Notes: generated from the letters alone by a model not told the origin. Positions 1 to 9,483 are shown, counted from the stretch's first letter. The stretch is 64,000 nucleotides of DNA from Acinetobacter higginsii (GCF_000369525.1 NZ_KB850072.1:1052760-1116759), one strand, 5' to 3'. A program made the numbers and translations.

Positions 1-1
1 C

Positions 2-613
2 GATATTTTCCAATTCTCAAGCATTGGGGAAATTTGCCAAGATCTGAAATATCAAGGCGAAGAAACATGGTTAGAGATAGGTGATCATAATTCGATTCGT
101 GAACATTGTACTTTGCATAGAGGTACAGTTCAGGATCATAGCTTGACTAAGATTGGTAGCCATAACCTATTAATGGTGAATACACATATTGCGCATGACT
201 GTGTCATTGGCAATCATAATATTTTTGCCAATAATGTGGGTATTGCTGGGCATGTTCATGTTGGTGATCATGTGATTGTTGGCGGTAATGCTGGCATTCA
301 TCAATTCTGTAAGATTGACTCTTATAGCATGATCGGCGGTGCTGCTTTAATTCTTAAAGATGTACCTGCTTATATCATGGCTTCTGGTAATCCAGCACGT
401 GCCTTTGGTATGAATATCGAAGGAATGCGTCGTAAGGGCTGGTCTAGAGATACCATTCAAGGTTTAAGAGAAGCCTATAAGCTGATCTATAAATCAGGTT
501 TAACGACAGAGCAGGCAATTGAAAAGATTCGTAATGAAATTCTAGTTAAAACGCCTGAAGCACAGTTGTTTATTGATTCGTTAGAGCAATCAACACGCGG
601 TATTGTGCGTTAA
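2..613 (+). CDS. lpxA: UDP-N-acetylglucosamine acyltransferase LpxA (5' end missing)
   Basis: This is the 3' part of LpxA, the cytoplasmic enzyme that puts the first 3-hydroxyacyl chain on UDP-GlcNAc in lipid A synthesis. The reading frame is open from base 2 and gives 203 residues, so about 60 N-terminal residues lie outside the window (E. coli LpxA has 262). Hexapeptide left-handed beta-helix repeats are visible, as are the family segment IREHCTLHRG and the AHDC motif holding the catalytic histidine, followed by HQFC. The C-terminal half is the usual alpha-helical domain. A strong terminator follows directly, so lpxA is probably the last gene of its operon (lpxD-fabZ-lpxA in related species, inferred). 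Identity is very likely. Confidence 0.95.
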   Translation, partial: DIFQFSSIGEICQDLKYQGEETWLEIGDHNSIREHCTLHRGTVQDHSLTKIGSHNLLMVNTHIAHDCVIGNHNIFANNVGIAGHVHVGDHVIVGGNAGIHQFCKIDSYSMIGGAALILKDVPAYIMASGNPARAFGMNIEGMRRKGWSRDTIQGLREAYKLIYKSGLTTEQAIEKIRNEILVKTPEAQLFIDSLEQSTRGIVR

Positions 614-630
614 TCACTGAGCAGAAAAGA

Positions 631-656
631 AAAAAGACACCGCGGTGTCTTTTTTT
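631..656 (+). terminator. Rho-independent terminator after lpxA
   Basis: A perfect 14-base palindrome GACACCGCGGTGTC (636-649) is flanked by an A run on the left and a T run on the right. It can end lpxA transcription rightward and the AraC-type regulator gene leftward. Confidence 0.9.
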
Positions 657-662
657 ATAACT

Positions 663-1619
663 TTAACTTTCTTGCTCAACAAACTGCTGACGATATTGCT
701 TCGGAGAGTGTTCAAAGGTTCGCTTAAATGCCTGACTAAACGCAGTTTCTGAAGAGTAGCCAACTTTATTGGCGATTTGTTGGACTGAAAAATTACTTTT
801 ACGCAAATATTGGCTTGCTAAGCGCATGCGATGTTGCTGTAAATAAGCGAGGGGCGATTCGCCAATCACTTCGTGAAATAGACTGGCAAATTTCGAGCGT
901 GACATGCAGCATTGTTCTGCCAATGATTCAACGGTCCAAGCATCTTCAGGATGATTGTGAATTGCAGCTAAGCTATTGCTCAGTTCGGGATGATTTAAAG
1001 CGCTGAGCCAACCATGTTGACTTGAGATTTGTTGAATATGATCGCGAATACATTTAATGAGTAAGATATTCACGAGATGATCGATAATAATATCGCGGCC
1101 TGCCTGAATATTCTGCGTTTCTAAGGCCAGAAAGTGTAAGCCGATTTGCAGCCATTCAGGTGCATTGGTATCGCCATGCTGGAGATGGATGATTGGAGGT
1201 AGAGCCTGAATAAACGGACGAGCCATAATCGTATCAATCTGGCAACGCACGGTCAAAATTAGATTTTTCTCAGATGACTGAGTACCGAATTCGATAGCAT
1301 CTTCTTTATGGCCATCGAACAGCTTTGAAATATCAACGGCATCGACCAGTTTAGTAATCGTATTATCTGCGCCTGTATGTGCTTTTCCTGACGGGATCAC
1401 CACAATTTCACCCGCATGTGCAGTTAAACTATTTTGTGCGTCAATTTGAATAAAGACAGAACCAACTAAAACAATATGAACAATTAAGGCGGTTTGATCT
1501 TGGCAGATAAAATTCCATTCTCCTTGAGTTTTCAAGTAGATATATTCAGTGTGATTTAAATGAATATCAGCAAATATTTTACTTAAAGCATCCATATGAT
1601 TTTTTAACGATGTATTCAT
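663..1619 (-). CDS. alkR: AraC/XylS-family regulator, probable alkane-responsive AlkR
   Basis: A 318-residue AraC-family activator. The C-terminal third (about residues 215-312) has the two helix-turn-helix units, with ESLAEQCCMSRSKFASLFHEV in the first and VQQIANKVGYSSETAFSQAFKR in the second. The N-terminal part resembles the cupin-like effector domain of this class (PSGKAHTGAD). The gene is divergent from the alkane hydroxylase gene, with about 165 bases between them. This is the alkR/alkM arrangement known from Acinetobacter baylyi, where AlkR activates alkM in response to long-chain alkanes. The name rests on this context plus family; a regulator of another adjacent gene cannot be excluded. 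Confidence 0.75.
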   Translation of the reverse strand: MNTSLKNHMDALSKIFADIHLNHTEYIYLKTQGEWNFICQDQTALIVHIVLVGSVFIQIDAQNSLTAHAGEIVVIPSGKAHTGADNTITKLVDAVDISKLFDGHKEDAIEFGTQSSEKNLILTVRCQIDTIMARPFIQALPPIIHLQHGDTNAPEWLQIGLHFLALETQNIQAGRDIIIDHLVNILLIKCIRDHIQQISSQHGWLSALNHPELSNSLAAIHNHPEDAWTVESLAEQCCMSRSKFASLFHEVIGESPLAYLQQHRMRLASQYLRKSNFSVQQIANKVGYSSETAFSQAFKRTFEHSPKQYRQQFVEQES

Positions 1620-1784
1620 TTAAATTATAGAGAGCTGCGCCAATAACTCAATATGTGTTTATAGGACAAAAACAGGGTGGATGATGCCAAAGACTTTGAC
1701 ATAGCTTTTTTGGACGCTTGCAACTGTCATGAATTTCATAATTCCTCAAAATATACTTATATATACAAAGACATGGATTCGATG
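1620..1784. promoter_or_regulatory. alkR-alkM divergent promoter region
   Basis: An AT-rich stretch of 165 bases between the two divergent starts. It holds a TTGACA hexamer (1696-1701) and TATA-rich sequence (about 1751-1766) close to the alkM start. A GTG at 1677 is in frame with alkM, but the 36 extra codons look like upstream sequence rather than protein. No exact AlkR operator could be assigned. Confidence 0.45.
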
Positions 1785-3029
1785 ATGAATGCGCCAGTAA
1801 ATGTTGAGCAAGAACTTACGCCAGTAAGCATTCCAAAGTCAAAAACTCAGTTAGATCGTAAACGTTATTTATGGGCCATTAGCCCGGCTTTACCTGCAAT
1901 CGGAATTGGTATTTTAGCAGGTTATCAATTTGCACCACGTCCATTTAAGAAAATTTTTGCTTTAGGTGGACCAATCGTTTTACATATCATCATTCCAACG
2001 ATTGATACTATTATTGGTAAAGATGCTAATAATCCAACAGATGAAGATATTAAACTGCTTGAAAAAGATCCGTATTACTCTCGCTTGGTGAAAAGCTTTA
2101 TTCCCCTACAATATGCAGCCAATGTATATGCATGTTACTTAACCAGTCGTAAAGAAACATCATTCATTGATAAGATTTTTCTAGGGATTTCAATGGGTGC
2201 CATCAACGGGATTGCGATTAATACTGCACATGAGTTGAGTCATAAACATGATCGTATTGACCACATTCTGTCGCATTTAGCGCTTGTGCCAACGGGTTAT
2301 AACCATTTCCGAATTGAACATCCTTATGGCCACCATAAACGTGCTGCAACACCTGAAGATCCAGCATCTTCACAAATGGGTGAAACATTCTACGAGTTCT
2401 GGCCACGTACCGTGATTGGTTCTTTTAAATCTGCAATTGAGATTGAAACCAACCGTTTAAAACGTAAAGGTAAAGAATTCTGGTCAACTGAAAATGAACT
2501 TTTACAAGGTTGGGGCATGAGTGCTGCTTTTCATGCATCGATGGTCGGTTTGTTTGGTAAAGGCGTTATTCCATATTTAGCGACTCAGGCATTCTATGGC
2601 ATTAGCTTGTTTGAGATTATTAACTATATTGAACACTATGGTTTAAAACGTCAAAAAGACAAGAATGGTAAGTATGAGCGTACCATGCCAGAACATAGCT
2701 GGAACAATAATAATATTGTGACCAACTTATTCTTGTATCAATTGCAACGTCACTCAGATCATCATGCTTATCCGACACGTCCTTTCCAAGCATTACGTCA
2801 TTTTGATGAAGCGCCTGAATTGCCAAGCGGTTATGCAAGTATGCTATTACCCGCATTGATTCCACCACTATGGTCGAAAATGATGGACAAGCGTGTATTT
2901 GATCACTACAAAGGTGATTTGAATAAAGCCAATATTTATCCAAAACGTCGTGCAAAATTGTTTAAGAAATTTGGGGTGGTTGATCAGTCTTTAGAACAGG
3001 TTAAGATTGATGCTGTGACTGCTGAATAA
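1785..3029 (+). CDS. alkM: Alkane 1-monooxygenase AlkM (integral-membrane non-haem diiron hydroxylase)
   Basis: Inner-membrane alkane omega-hydroxylase that oxidises alkanes to 1-alkanols with electrons from rubredoxin (rubredoxin genes are not in this window). The 414-residue protein starting MNAPVNVEQE shows the three histidine boxes of the AlkB family: HELSHKHD near residue 148, EHPYGHHK near 178 and LQRHSDHHAYP near 320. Several hydrophobic membrane segments lie in the N-terminal half. In-frame ATGs at 1773, 1782 and 1785 and a GTG at 1677 compete; 1785 matches the usual family N-terminus and length (about 408 residues), and no strong ribosome site decides it. The gene is divergent from alkR and ends at a terminator. 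Identity is firm, the start less so. Confidence 0.93.
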   Translation: MNAPVNVEQELTPVSIPKSKTQLDRKRYLWAISPALPAIGIGILAGYQFAPRPFKKIFALGGPIVLHIIIPTIDTIIGKDANNPTDEDIKLLEKDPYYSRLVKSFIPLQYAANVYACYLTSRKETSFIDKIFLGISMGAINGIAINTAHELSHKHDRIDHILSHLALVPTGYNHFRIEHPYGHHKRAATPEDPASSQMGETFYEFWPRTVIGSFKSAIEIETNRLKRKGKEFWSTENELLQGWGMSAAFHASMVGLFGKGVIPYLATQAFYGISLFEIINYIEHYGLKRQKDKNGKYERTMPEHSWNNNNIVTNLFLYQLQRHSDHHAYPTRPFQALRHFDEAPELPSGYASMLLPALIPPLWSKMMDKRVFDHYKGDLNKANIYPKRRAKLFKKFGVVDQSLEQVKIDAVTAE

Positions 3030-3049
3030 TCTAAGCTTTCCCAAAGCAG

Positions 3050-3081
3050 GGCACTGATGATGACTCATCAGTGCCTTTTTA
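3050..3081 (+). terminator. Rho-independent terminator after alkM
   Basis: An 11-bp stem (GGCACTGATGA at 3050-3060 with its complement at 3065-3075), a TGAC loop and a T run from 3076. Confidence 0.9.
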
Positions 3082-3187
3082 TTTTCTTGTATAAAAAAAT
3101 TAAAAAACAACGGCTTTTATACTTTGTTGCTGTATATCTATACGTTAGAACAAACAAGAATCTTGCAATTGATTTTATGAGGCGATG

Positions 3188-4540
3188 ATGACAAAACATT
3201 ATGATTATATTGCGATTGGTGGCGGTAGTGGCGGGATTGCATCAGTCAATCGTGCTGCGATGTATGGAAAAAAATGTGCCTTGATTGAAAAATCTGAAAT
3301 AGGCGGGACTTGCGTCAATGTTGGTTGTGTTCCTAAAAAAGTGATGTGGTATGCAGCGCATGTTGCTGAATCGATTCAAAAATATGGTCCTGATTATGGT
3401 TTTAATACTAAAGTCGAAGCATTTGATTGGCAGGTTTTAATTAAGAATCGGCAGGCTTATATTGATCGCATTCATCAATCTTATCAAAATAGCCTAAGCA
3501 AGAATAATGTTGATCTTATTCAAGGGGCGGCTTATTTCATTGATAAAAATACCATTGAGGTTAATGGTGATCGCTTTACAGCAGATCATATCCTGATTGC
3601 AACAGGGACACAGCCCTCATTACCTAAAATAGATGGGGTGGAATATGGCATAGATTCGAATGGCTTCTTTGAATTAAGTGCTTTACCAAAAAACACCGCA
3701 GTGATTGGTTCAGGTTATATTGCGGTTGAATTGGCGGGTGTACTGAATGCTTTAGGCTCTCAGGTTGGATTATTTATTCGTAAGGATTTACCTGTGCGTC
3801 GCTTTGATTCATTTTTAAGTGAAACTTTGGTTGAGGTGATGCAAACCGATGGTATTACTGTACATACTCAAGCCGTACCGCAAAAAGTTACAAAAAATGC
3901 AGATGGTTCCGTAGTACTCCATTTGGAGAATGGTGAACGCCACACGGTTGATTGTCTGATCTGGGCCACCGGTCGAGAGCCAAATACTGCGAGTTTGAAT
4001 CTGGAGAAAGCCAATGTCCAACTAGATGAACGGGGCTATATTCAGGTCGATAAATTCCAGAATACTTCACAACAAGGCATTTATGCAGTTGGCGATATTA
4101 TTGGGAAAATGGAGCTTACACCAGTTGCTGTAGCTGCTGGGCGCAGATTGTCTGAACGACTCTTTAATCATAAATCTGATGAACATTTAGATTACGACAA
4201 TATTCCAACTGTGGTCTTTAGCCATCCACCAATTGGAACAGTGGGGATTACAGAGCAAGAAGCCATTGAGCAATATGGTCAAAAAGAGGTTAAGGTCTAT
4301 AATTCATCCTTTACTGCCATGTACAGTGCCATTACTCAACATCGCCAACCGACCAAAATGAAATTGGTTTGTGTTGGCGAGAATGAAAAAATTGTTGGGA
4401 TTCATGGGATTGGTTTTGGGATGGATGAAATTTTACAAGGCTTTGCGGTGGCTTTAAAAATGGGAGCAACCAAGAAAGACTTTGATAATACGGTTGCGAT
4501 CCATCCTACCTCGGCAGAAGAGTTTGTCACCATGCGATAG
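3188..4540 (+). CDS. gor: Glutathione-disulfide reductase
   Basis: Cytoplasmic NADPH-dependent flavoprotein that regenerates GSH from GSSG. The 450-residue protein has an N-terminal FAD-binding GGGSGGIAS, the redox-active disulfide motif [13 protein letters not shown] near residues 38-50, a second nucleotide-binding motif [11 protein letters not shown], the ATGREPN motif, and the C-terminal HPTSAEE with the active-site histidine. Adjacent ATGs occur at 3185 and 3188; the GAGG at 3179-3182 is better spaced for 3188. It is a single-gene unit after the alkM terminator and is convergent with the histidine kinase gene, with only 24 bases between the stop codons. Confidence 0.95.
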   Translation: MTKHYDYIAIGGGSGGIASVNRAAMYGKKCALIEKSEIGGTCVNVGCVPKKVMWYAAHVAESIQKYGPDYGFNTKVEAFDWQVLIKNRQAYIDRIHQSYQNSLSKNNVDLIQGAAYFIDKNTIEVNGDRFTADHILIATGTQPSLPKIDGVEYGIDSNGFFELSALPKNTAVIGSGYIAVELAGVLNALGSQVGLFIRKDLPVRRFDSFLSETLVEVMQTDGITVHTQAVPQKVTKNADGSVVLHLENGERHTVDCLIWATGREPNTASLNLEKANVQLDERGYIQVDKFQNTSQQGIYAVGDIIGKMELTPVAVAAGRRLSERLFNHKSDEHLDYDNIPTVVFSHPPIGTVGITEQEAIEQYGQKEVKVYNSSFTAMYSAITQHRQPTKMKLVCVGENEKIVGIHGIGFGMDEILQGFAVALKMGATKKDFDNTVAIHPTSAEEFVTMR

Positions 4541-4564
4541 GGGCTGATCACGATCTTATCGGTT

Positions 4565-5920
4565 CTATCCTTGAACAGATGAAATAAGGACTTTAAGACC
4601 ACTTGGGAGATGATGGCTAAAGCAAATGCGATAGCCATATTTCTCAAGTAATTGACTAACTAAGGCTAAACCGAGCCCGTGTCCATCATTCCGTGCGGAT
4701 TTACGCCAAAATCTTTGGGTCAGTAGATTTAACTCCGCATCGCTTAATCCCTTACCATGATCGCTCACAATTAAATCGTCCTGTTCCATGTAAATGTGTA
4801 TGGAGGGCTGCGCATGTAGGTATGCATTCTCAATCAAGTTTTTCAGTACAATACTGAGCGTAGCATGGGGGAGTGCCATAGCGGATAGGCTGGTCCAGTT
4901 AACATCCAATTGTTGTGGTAGATCCGTATATTTTTTTTCAAGCTCAGTGATGACGTGTTTTAAACAAGGGCCGACATCTGTTTGGTCTGATAGTGGTGTC
5001 AACTGAATCTCGGTTTTACTGAGTAATAAAAGCTGTTCAAGTAATTGCTGGTAGCGCTGAATACTTATTTCTGCTTTTTCTAGATTATTGAGTAACTTCT
5101 CAGGCTCTATTTGAGCTTGTGCTAACATCAGTTTGCTTAATTGTACATGGGTTTTAATTGCAGTTAGTGGGCTGCGTAGCTCATGTGCAGCGAAGGCACT
5201 AAAGCTCTTTTCATTTTCTAAACTCTGGTGCAGGTTCTGCACCAGTTCAACTAGGCTATCAACAAATGGCTGGATTTCTTGAGGAATATTTTGAGCTTTG
5301 AGCTCAAGCAGCTCTGTTGTCGCAGTGGAAAAATGCTGTTTCCTTTGTTTGACACGCTGGGCAATTTGGTCAAGAGGTTGAAATTCAACACGAACAATCC
5401 ATAAAATTAATAAGATACATAAAATTAAGGTCAGAATTAGAGGAATCAGTACCGACTGTAAAATCTGCTTGAGTAAGGAATAGCGAAGCAGTAATTTCTC
5501 GGCAGTAACTACTTGTATATGTCCTTTTTGCAATACATAACTGCGCCACTCCATATTATTTTCTTGCCATGTACTAAAACCAACATGTCGTGTTGAAAGT
5601 TTGGGTGAGCCTTGGGTTCTGACAATCACTTGTGGATCAGTTCCAGAACCAGAGTTCAAAAAGGAAACTTCACAAACCAGTAGATTTTGACTGTCATGCT
5701 TTTGTTGTGCCGAGTTTAATGTGTCGATAATTTCATTCACAGGAAGTTGCTGAATCAAATGAGCAACCATTTGAGCGGATGCGGAAAGACGCTGATCTAA
5801 GGTAGATTGCAAGCGTTTTTCTAAATCGACATAGAGCCAGTAAAAGACCAATGACCAAAGTAAGATAAACACAATGGAAATTGTGGTCACCAAGCGCCAT
5901 TTTAAACTATAACTTTTCAT
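4565..5920 (-). CDS. Sensor histidine kinase, QseC/PmrB-like
   Basis: A 451-residue inner-membrane sensor kinase. There is a transmembrane segment at about residues 10-30, a periplasmic sensor region of about 120 residues, and a second transmembrane segment at about 155-178. Then come a linker, the HisKA box AAHELRSPLTAI with the phospho-acceptor at His246, and an ATPase domain with an N box (LKNLIENAYLHA), DHGKGLS and GLGLALVSQLL. It forms an operon with the response regulator upstream (5-base gap). The ligand is unknown. The pair faces a disulfide-handling operon, so a redox or metal signal in the periplasm is a reasonable inference. Confidence 0.85.
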   Translation of the reverse strand: MKSYSLKWRLVTTISIVFILLWSLVFYWLYVDLEKRLQSTLDQRLSASAQMVAHLIQQLPVNEIIDTLNSAQQKHDSQNLLVCEVSFLNSGSGTDPQVIVRTQGSPKLSTRHVGFSTWQENNMEWRSYVLQKGHIQVVTAEKLLLRYSLLKQILQSVLIPLILTLILCILLILWIVRVEFQPLDQIAQRVKQRKQHFSTATTELLELKAQNIPQEIQPFVDSLVELVQNLHQSLENEKSFSAFAAHELRSPLTAIKTHVQLSKLMLAQAQIEPEKLLNNLEKAEISIQRYQQLLEQLLLLSKTEIQLTPLSDQTDVGPCLKHVITELEKKYTDLPQQLDVNWTSLSAMALPHATLSIVLKNLIENAYLHAQPSIHIYMEQDDLIVSDHGKGLSDAELNLLTQRFWRKSARNDGHGLGLALVSQLLEKYGYRICFSHHLPSGLKVLISSVQG

Positions 5921-5925
5921 CTCTT

Positions 5926-6588
5926 TTACTCGGCTACTTTTAGCATATAGCCCACACCACGAATTGTTTGAATAATATCTGGGTGGATTTTTTGTCGAAG
6001 ATGATAGATATGCACATTAATCGCATTACTCTCGATACTTTCCTGAAAACCATACACTTTATCAATTAAGTCTTCGTTTTTAAGGATTTGATTCGGATAA
6101 AGCATAAACGATTCAAGCAAGCTATATTCACGACGTGAAAGCGTTAAGAGCTGTCCCTGATAATAGGCTTGCTGCATATCTGGGTGAATTTGTAGCTCAC
6201 CAATTTGAATCGTATTGGAGGAGTAACCTCTATTTCGTCTTGTTAAGGCGTGAATTCGGGCAATCAATATACTTAAATCAAAGGGCTTGGTCAGGTAATC
6301 GTCGGCCCCCACATTTAACGCTTCGACACATTGCTGGGTTTGGTTACGTGCGGTCAGTACCAGTACGGGCACATGCAGTTCATCGTTGCGCCATGTCTGT
6401 AACAACTCTAATCCATCTTGATCAGGTAAGCCGAGATCTAGCAAACATAAATCCACAGCGCTGTTACGGATAAAATAATCGGCAGCTTTGGCTGTATTTA
6501 CATGCTCAACTGAAATACTGAGATAATCCAAGGCAGCGATAATACTTTCAGCGATATAGGGATCATCTTCAACGAGTACGACAAACAT
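5926..6588 (-). CDS. OmpR/PhoB-family response regulator (QseB/PmrA-like)
   Basis: A 220-residue response regulator and partner of the downstream kinase. The receiver domain has the acidic cluster at Glu7-Asp9, the phospho-acceptor Asp51 in LDLGLPDQDG, the LTAR threonine region and the YLTKPFD lysine. The C-terminal winged helix (about 125-218) contains LSRREYSLLESF and RGVGYML. The start lies 109 bases from the divergent dsbD start, and the space between holds a CTTAAT-N5-CTTAAT direct repeat, the binding-site form used by PmrA/QseB-type regulators. Control of dsbD and of its own operon is therefore likely. Confidence 0.88.
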   Translation of the reverse strand: MFVVLVEDDPYIAESIIAALDYLSISVEHVNTAKAADYFIRNSAVDLCLLDLGLPDQDGLELLQTWRNDELHVPVLVLTARNQTQQCVEALNVGADDYLTKPFDLSILIARIHALTRRNRGYSSNTIQIGELQIHPDMQQAYYQGQLLTLSRREYSLLESFMLYPNQILKNEDLIDKVYGFQESIESNAINVHIYHLRQKIHPDIIQTIRGVGYMLKVAE

Positions 6589-6632
6589 GGCTTTTCCTCA
6601 ATAGAGTCCCTATTCTACAAATAAAAAAGCGC

Positions 6633-6649
6633 CTTAATGTTCTCTTAAT
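6633..6649 (+). promoter_or_regulatory. Candidate response-regulator box: CTTAAT-N5-CTTAAT direct repeat
   Basis: Two identical CTTAAT half-sites (6633-6638 and 6644-6649) are 11 bp apart start to start, one helical turn. They lie between the divergent response regulator and dsbD genes. PmrA/BasR and QseB in enterobacteria recognise this type of repeat. Assignment to the neighbouring regulator is inference from position. Confidence 0.6.
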
Positions 6650-6697
6650 TTTGCTTGTTTGATAATGCCATCATGTTAATGCTTTAGATCAGATGGT

Positions 6698-8635
6698 ATG
6701 CGATTTCAACTCTTAATCGGTATGGTCCTTGGATTAAATACAGCAGCGTGGGCTGGGAATGATTTTTTACATCCTGACCAAGCTTTTAAGTTCCAAGCCA
6801 GTTCAATTTCCAAAGAAAAGGCTGAACTCAATTGGGACATCGTCCCCAATTATTATTTATATCATGACCAGTTTAAGCTGAGTGTGAATGGTAAAAATAT
6901 TGACTTAAAATTACCGAAAGGGCAGGAAAAGGATGATCCAACCTTTGGTAAGACCGATGTACATTATAATCAAGTCACAGCTCAATTCGAGGTGCAGCCG
7001 AATCAGTTATACAGTGTACAATGGCAGGGTTGTGCGGATGATGGACTCTGTTATCCCGTACAAAAAACAACGATTCAAACCGATGCAACAGGTTTATTGC
7101 CCCAACAAAAATTCGCATCAGCACAAACGAAATTGGCACTTTTAGTTCAAGAGCCACAAAAAACGGCTGATACTTCGGAACCGTTGAATCGCCAAGACTT
7201 AAATACGGCTCCGAGTGTAGCTACACAGGCTGAAGCTATTAAACCCAGTGAACCTACTCAACAGATCAATGATTCTACGGACACAGCGAATATTCAACAA
7301 GATTCGGTAACGCAGAGTACAACGGCAGCTACTGAATCAGGTGGCCAGCAGCAGGTGGCCAGTAAAACATTCAAGCAAGCTTGGAACAATGATCAATTTT
7401 TTCTTAGCCTTCTTTCCAGTCAAACGGTTTGGCTTAATCTTATTGCGTTCTTAGGGTTTGGGGTTTTATTGGCATTTTTACCCTGTTCTTTACCCTTGAT
7501 TCCAATCCTGTCCAGTATCTTGGTACAACAGAACAAGAGGCGTAAGGCAGCACTGATTGCGCTGACTTTTGTCACCAGTATGGCTTTGGTCTATGCCGTG
7601 ATGGGATTTGTGGTATCACAAATTGGTTTTAATGTTCAGCGTTGGTTTCAAAACCCAGTGGTGATTGGCTTATTTGTACTGATGTTTATTGCATTTGCAC
7701 TCAATTTATTCGGCTTGTATCAGCTGTCTCTGCCACAATCGGTATTGCAACGTTTAGATCGAATCCAACAAGGGCAAAAGGGCGGTACGCTATTCAGTGC
7801 GGCGATCATGGGGGCATTATCCGCTTTAATCGTAGGTCCTTGTATGAGTGCACCACTTGCGGGTGCTTTACTCTATGTTTCACAGCTTGAACATGGCATG
7901 TTAAGTGGGCTTTACTTATTCCTGATGGGCTTGGGCATTGGCATTCCAATTTTTATTGCCAGTGTTTTTGGGGCGAAATACCTACCGAAACCAGGATTAT
8001 GGATGGAGCGTCTCAAGTTCAGCTTTGGTTTTGTTATGTTAGCCTTAGCGGTATATTTTGCTCGACCATTATTCGCAAGTGCCTTGTATTATTCCATTCT
8101 TGCACTGGTTTTGATTGCAATGGCAGCTTATCTGATCGTGGTGTTGCGTTATGTACAAAAGCTTTCTTATCGCTTGATATTGCTTGGTCTTGTTGGGTTG
8201 CTCACAGCCAGCAGTATATGGCAAATACAGTTGGCAGCCTCTGCTTTTCAGCAGCAACGGGTATCCTCCTTACACACATGGACTGTAGTTCGAAATCAAC
8301 ATGAATTTGAACAGGCACTGGCACAACATCAGAATCAAGCAGTATTGATTGATGTGTATGCCGATTGGTGTGTGGCTTGCCAACCGATTGAGCGTGATGT
8401 CTTACCATCACCAGAAGTACAAGCGGCAATTGAACATATGGTCCGTATTAAGCTTGATTTAACTCATTATGAGGCTTCTCAAGACATCATTCTGAAGAAC
8501 TGGCAAATTTTAGGACCTCCTACCGTTTTATTTCTCGATCCAAATCATCAGGAAATTCGTGACTTACGTTTGACGGGGACTTATAGCGCAAAGCAGTTGG
8601 TTCAAAATATTCAGTCGATGTCTGGGGAGAAATGA
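6698..8635 (+). CDS. dsbD: Thiol:disulfide interchange protein DsbD
   Basis: Transmembrane electron shuttle that carries reducing power from cytoplasmic thioredoxin to periplasmic partners. It has 645 residues: a signal peptide (about 1-19), the periplasmic alpha domain with its cysteine pair in the CADDGLCYP region, and a low-complexity Gln/Thr/Ser linker (about residues 150-225). An eight-helix core follows, with the two membrane cysteines in FLPCSLPLIP and GPCMSAPLAG. The C-terminal thioredoxin domain has DWCVACQ near residues 553-559. It overlaps the next gene by 4 bases, and the two following genes encode likely recipients of its electrons. All six redox cysteines are present, so it should be functional. 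Confidence 0.93.
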   Translation: MRFQLLIGMVLGLNTAAWAGNDFLHPDQAFKFQASSISKEKAELNWDIVPNYYLYHDQFKLSVNGKNIDLKLPKGQEKDDPTFGKTDVHYNQVTAQFEVQPNQLYSVQWQGCADDGLCYPVQKTTIQTDATGLLPQQKFASAQTKLALLVQEPQKTADTSEPLNRQDLNTAPSVATQAEAIKPSEPTQQINDSTDTANIQQDSVTQSTTAATESGGQQQVASKTFKQAWNNDQFFLSLLSSQTVWLNLIAFLGFGVLLAFLPCSLPLIPILSSILVQQNKRRKAALIALTFVTSMALVYAVMGFVVSQIGFNVQRWFQNPVVIGLFVLMFIAFALNLFGLYQLSLPQSVLQRLDRIQQGQKGGTLFSAAIMGALSALIVGPCMSAPLAGALLYVSQLEHGMLSGLYLFLMGLGIGIPIFIASVFGAKYLPKPGLWMERLKFSFGFVMLALAVYFARPLFASALYYSILALVLIAMAAYLIVVLRYVQKLSYRLILLGLVGLLTASSIWQIQLAASAFQQQRVSSLHTWTVVRNQHEFEQALAQHQNQAVLIDVYADWCVACQPIERDVLPSPEVQAAIEHMVRIKLDLTHYEASQDIILKNWQILGPPTVLFLDPNHQEIRDLRLTGTYSAKQLVQNIQSMSGEK

Positions 8636-9483
8636 TGTTTATTTCCTCAGAAGCCTTACACCTCTGGATCTTTATCTTGCCGTGGTCATTATTGATTATT
8701 CTGGCCGGACTATGCAGCGTACAGCTATTTGGTCTGTATTTAAGTCGTCGCTTTCTCTGGTCAACCGCGCTTTGGCAGGTTTATAAGGATTCGCTCTGGA
8801 CGGCGATTTTGATCGGACTGCTTGTTGCACGATTCGGTTTTGTCGTGATACATGCAGATATTTATTTCGCTCATCCGATTGATATTTTAAAGGTTCAGGA
8901 TAAAGGCTTTCATCTCTATAGTGGCTTGATTGCTGCGAGTGTGTGGTTTATTTGGAAAAATCGTTTTTTAAACTATGCCGTCATTGCGGGGAGCTTGGTC
9001 ATCTTCTTTGCGGTGCTATTGGGTGGCCTAGGTATACACAATAGATTTCAGGCTGAACAACAATATCCAGAACTCACTTTTTCTGATCTTAATCAGCAAG
9101 CCCAATCTTTAACTCAATTTATAGGGCAACCGACGGTCATTAATCTATGGGCCAGTTGGTGTCCACCTTGTCACCGTGAAATGCCTGTGTTGTATCAGGC
9201 TCAACACGATTATCCCAATGTTCAATTTGTCATGCTGAATCAGGGTGAAACGCCTGATGTGATTCACAATTATTTGCGCCAGCATCAATTCCAGTTTCAG
9301 CATGTGTTATCCGATCCGCATGGAGAAATGGCGGAGCAGATGAATATGTTTGGACTGCCAAGCACTTTGTTTTTTAATGCACAAGGACAGTTGGTGGCAC
9401 GTCATCTAGGTGAACTTACGCCTGCAATGCTGAAACAATATCTACAAAAAATCACTCAACTTAATGAGGGAGTCTCTCAATGA
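8632..9483 (+). CDS. TlpA-family thioredoxin fused to a truncated Lgt-like membrane domain
   Basis: A 283-residue inner-membrane protein with a periplasmic thioredoxin domain. Residues 1-140 form four or so membrane segments whose middle part (ARFGFVVI, PIDILKV, KGFHLYSGLIA) resembles the first half of prolipoprotein diacylglyceryl transferase. The catalytic HGG motif of Lgt reads YSG here and the second half of Lgt is absent, so transferase activity is unlikely. Residues 150-280 are a TlpA/ResA-like domain with WASWCPPC and the cis-proline FGLPSTLF. It starts inside the dsbD stop and overlaps the next gene by 4 bases. A role as a DsbD-driven periplasmic reductase is inferred. Confidence 0.8.
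   Translation: MMFISSEALHLWIFILPWSLLIILAGLCSVQLFGLYLSRRFLWSTALWQVYKDSLWTAILIGLLVARFGFVVIHADIYFAHPIDILKVQDKGFHLYSGLIAASVWFIWKNRFLNYAVIAGSLVIFFAVLLGGLGIHNRFQAEQQYPELTFSDLNQQAQSLTQFIGQPTVINLWASWCPPCHREMPVLYQAQHDYPNVQFVMLNQGETPDVIHNYLRQHQFQFQHVLSDPHGEMAEQMNMFGLPSTLFFNAQGQLVARHLGELTPAMLKQYLQKITQLNEGVSQ

Noticed and set aside
1677..1784. N-terminal extension of AlkM from a GTG at 1677
   Set aside because: The added residues are Asp/Cys/His-rich, unlike the known AlkM start, and the stretch contains promoter-like sequence. The MNAPV start fits family length.
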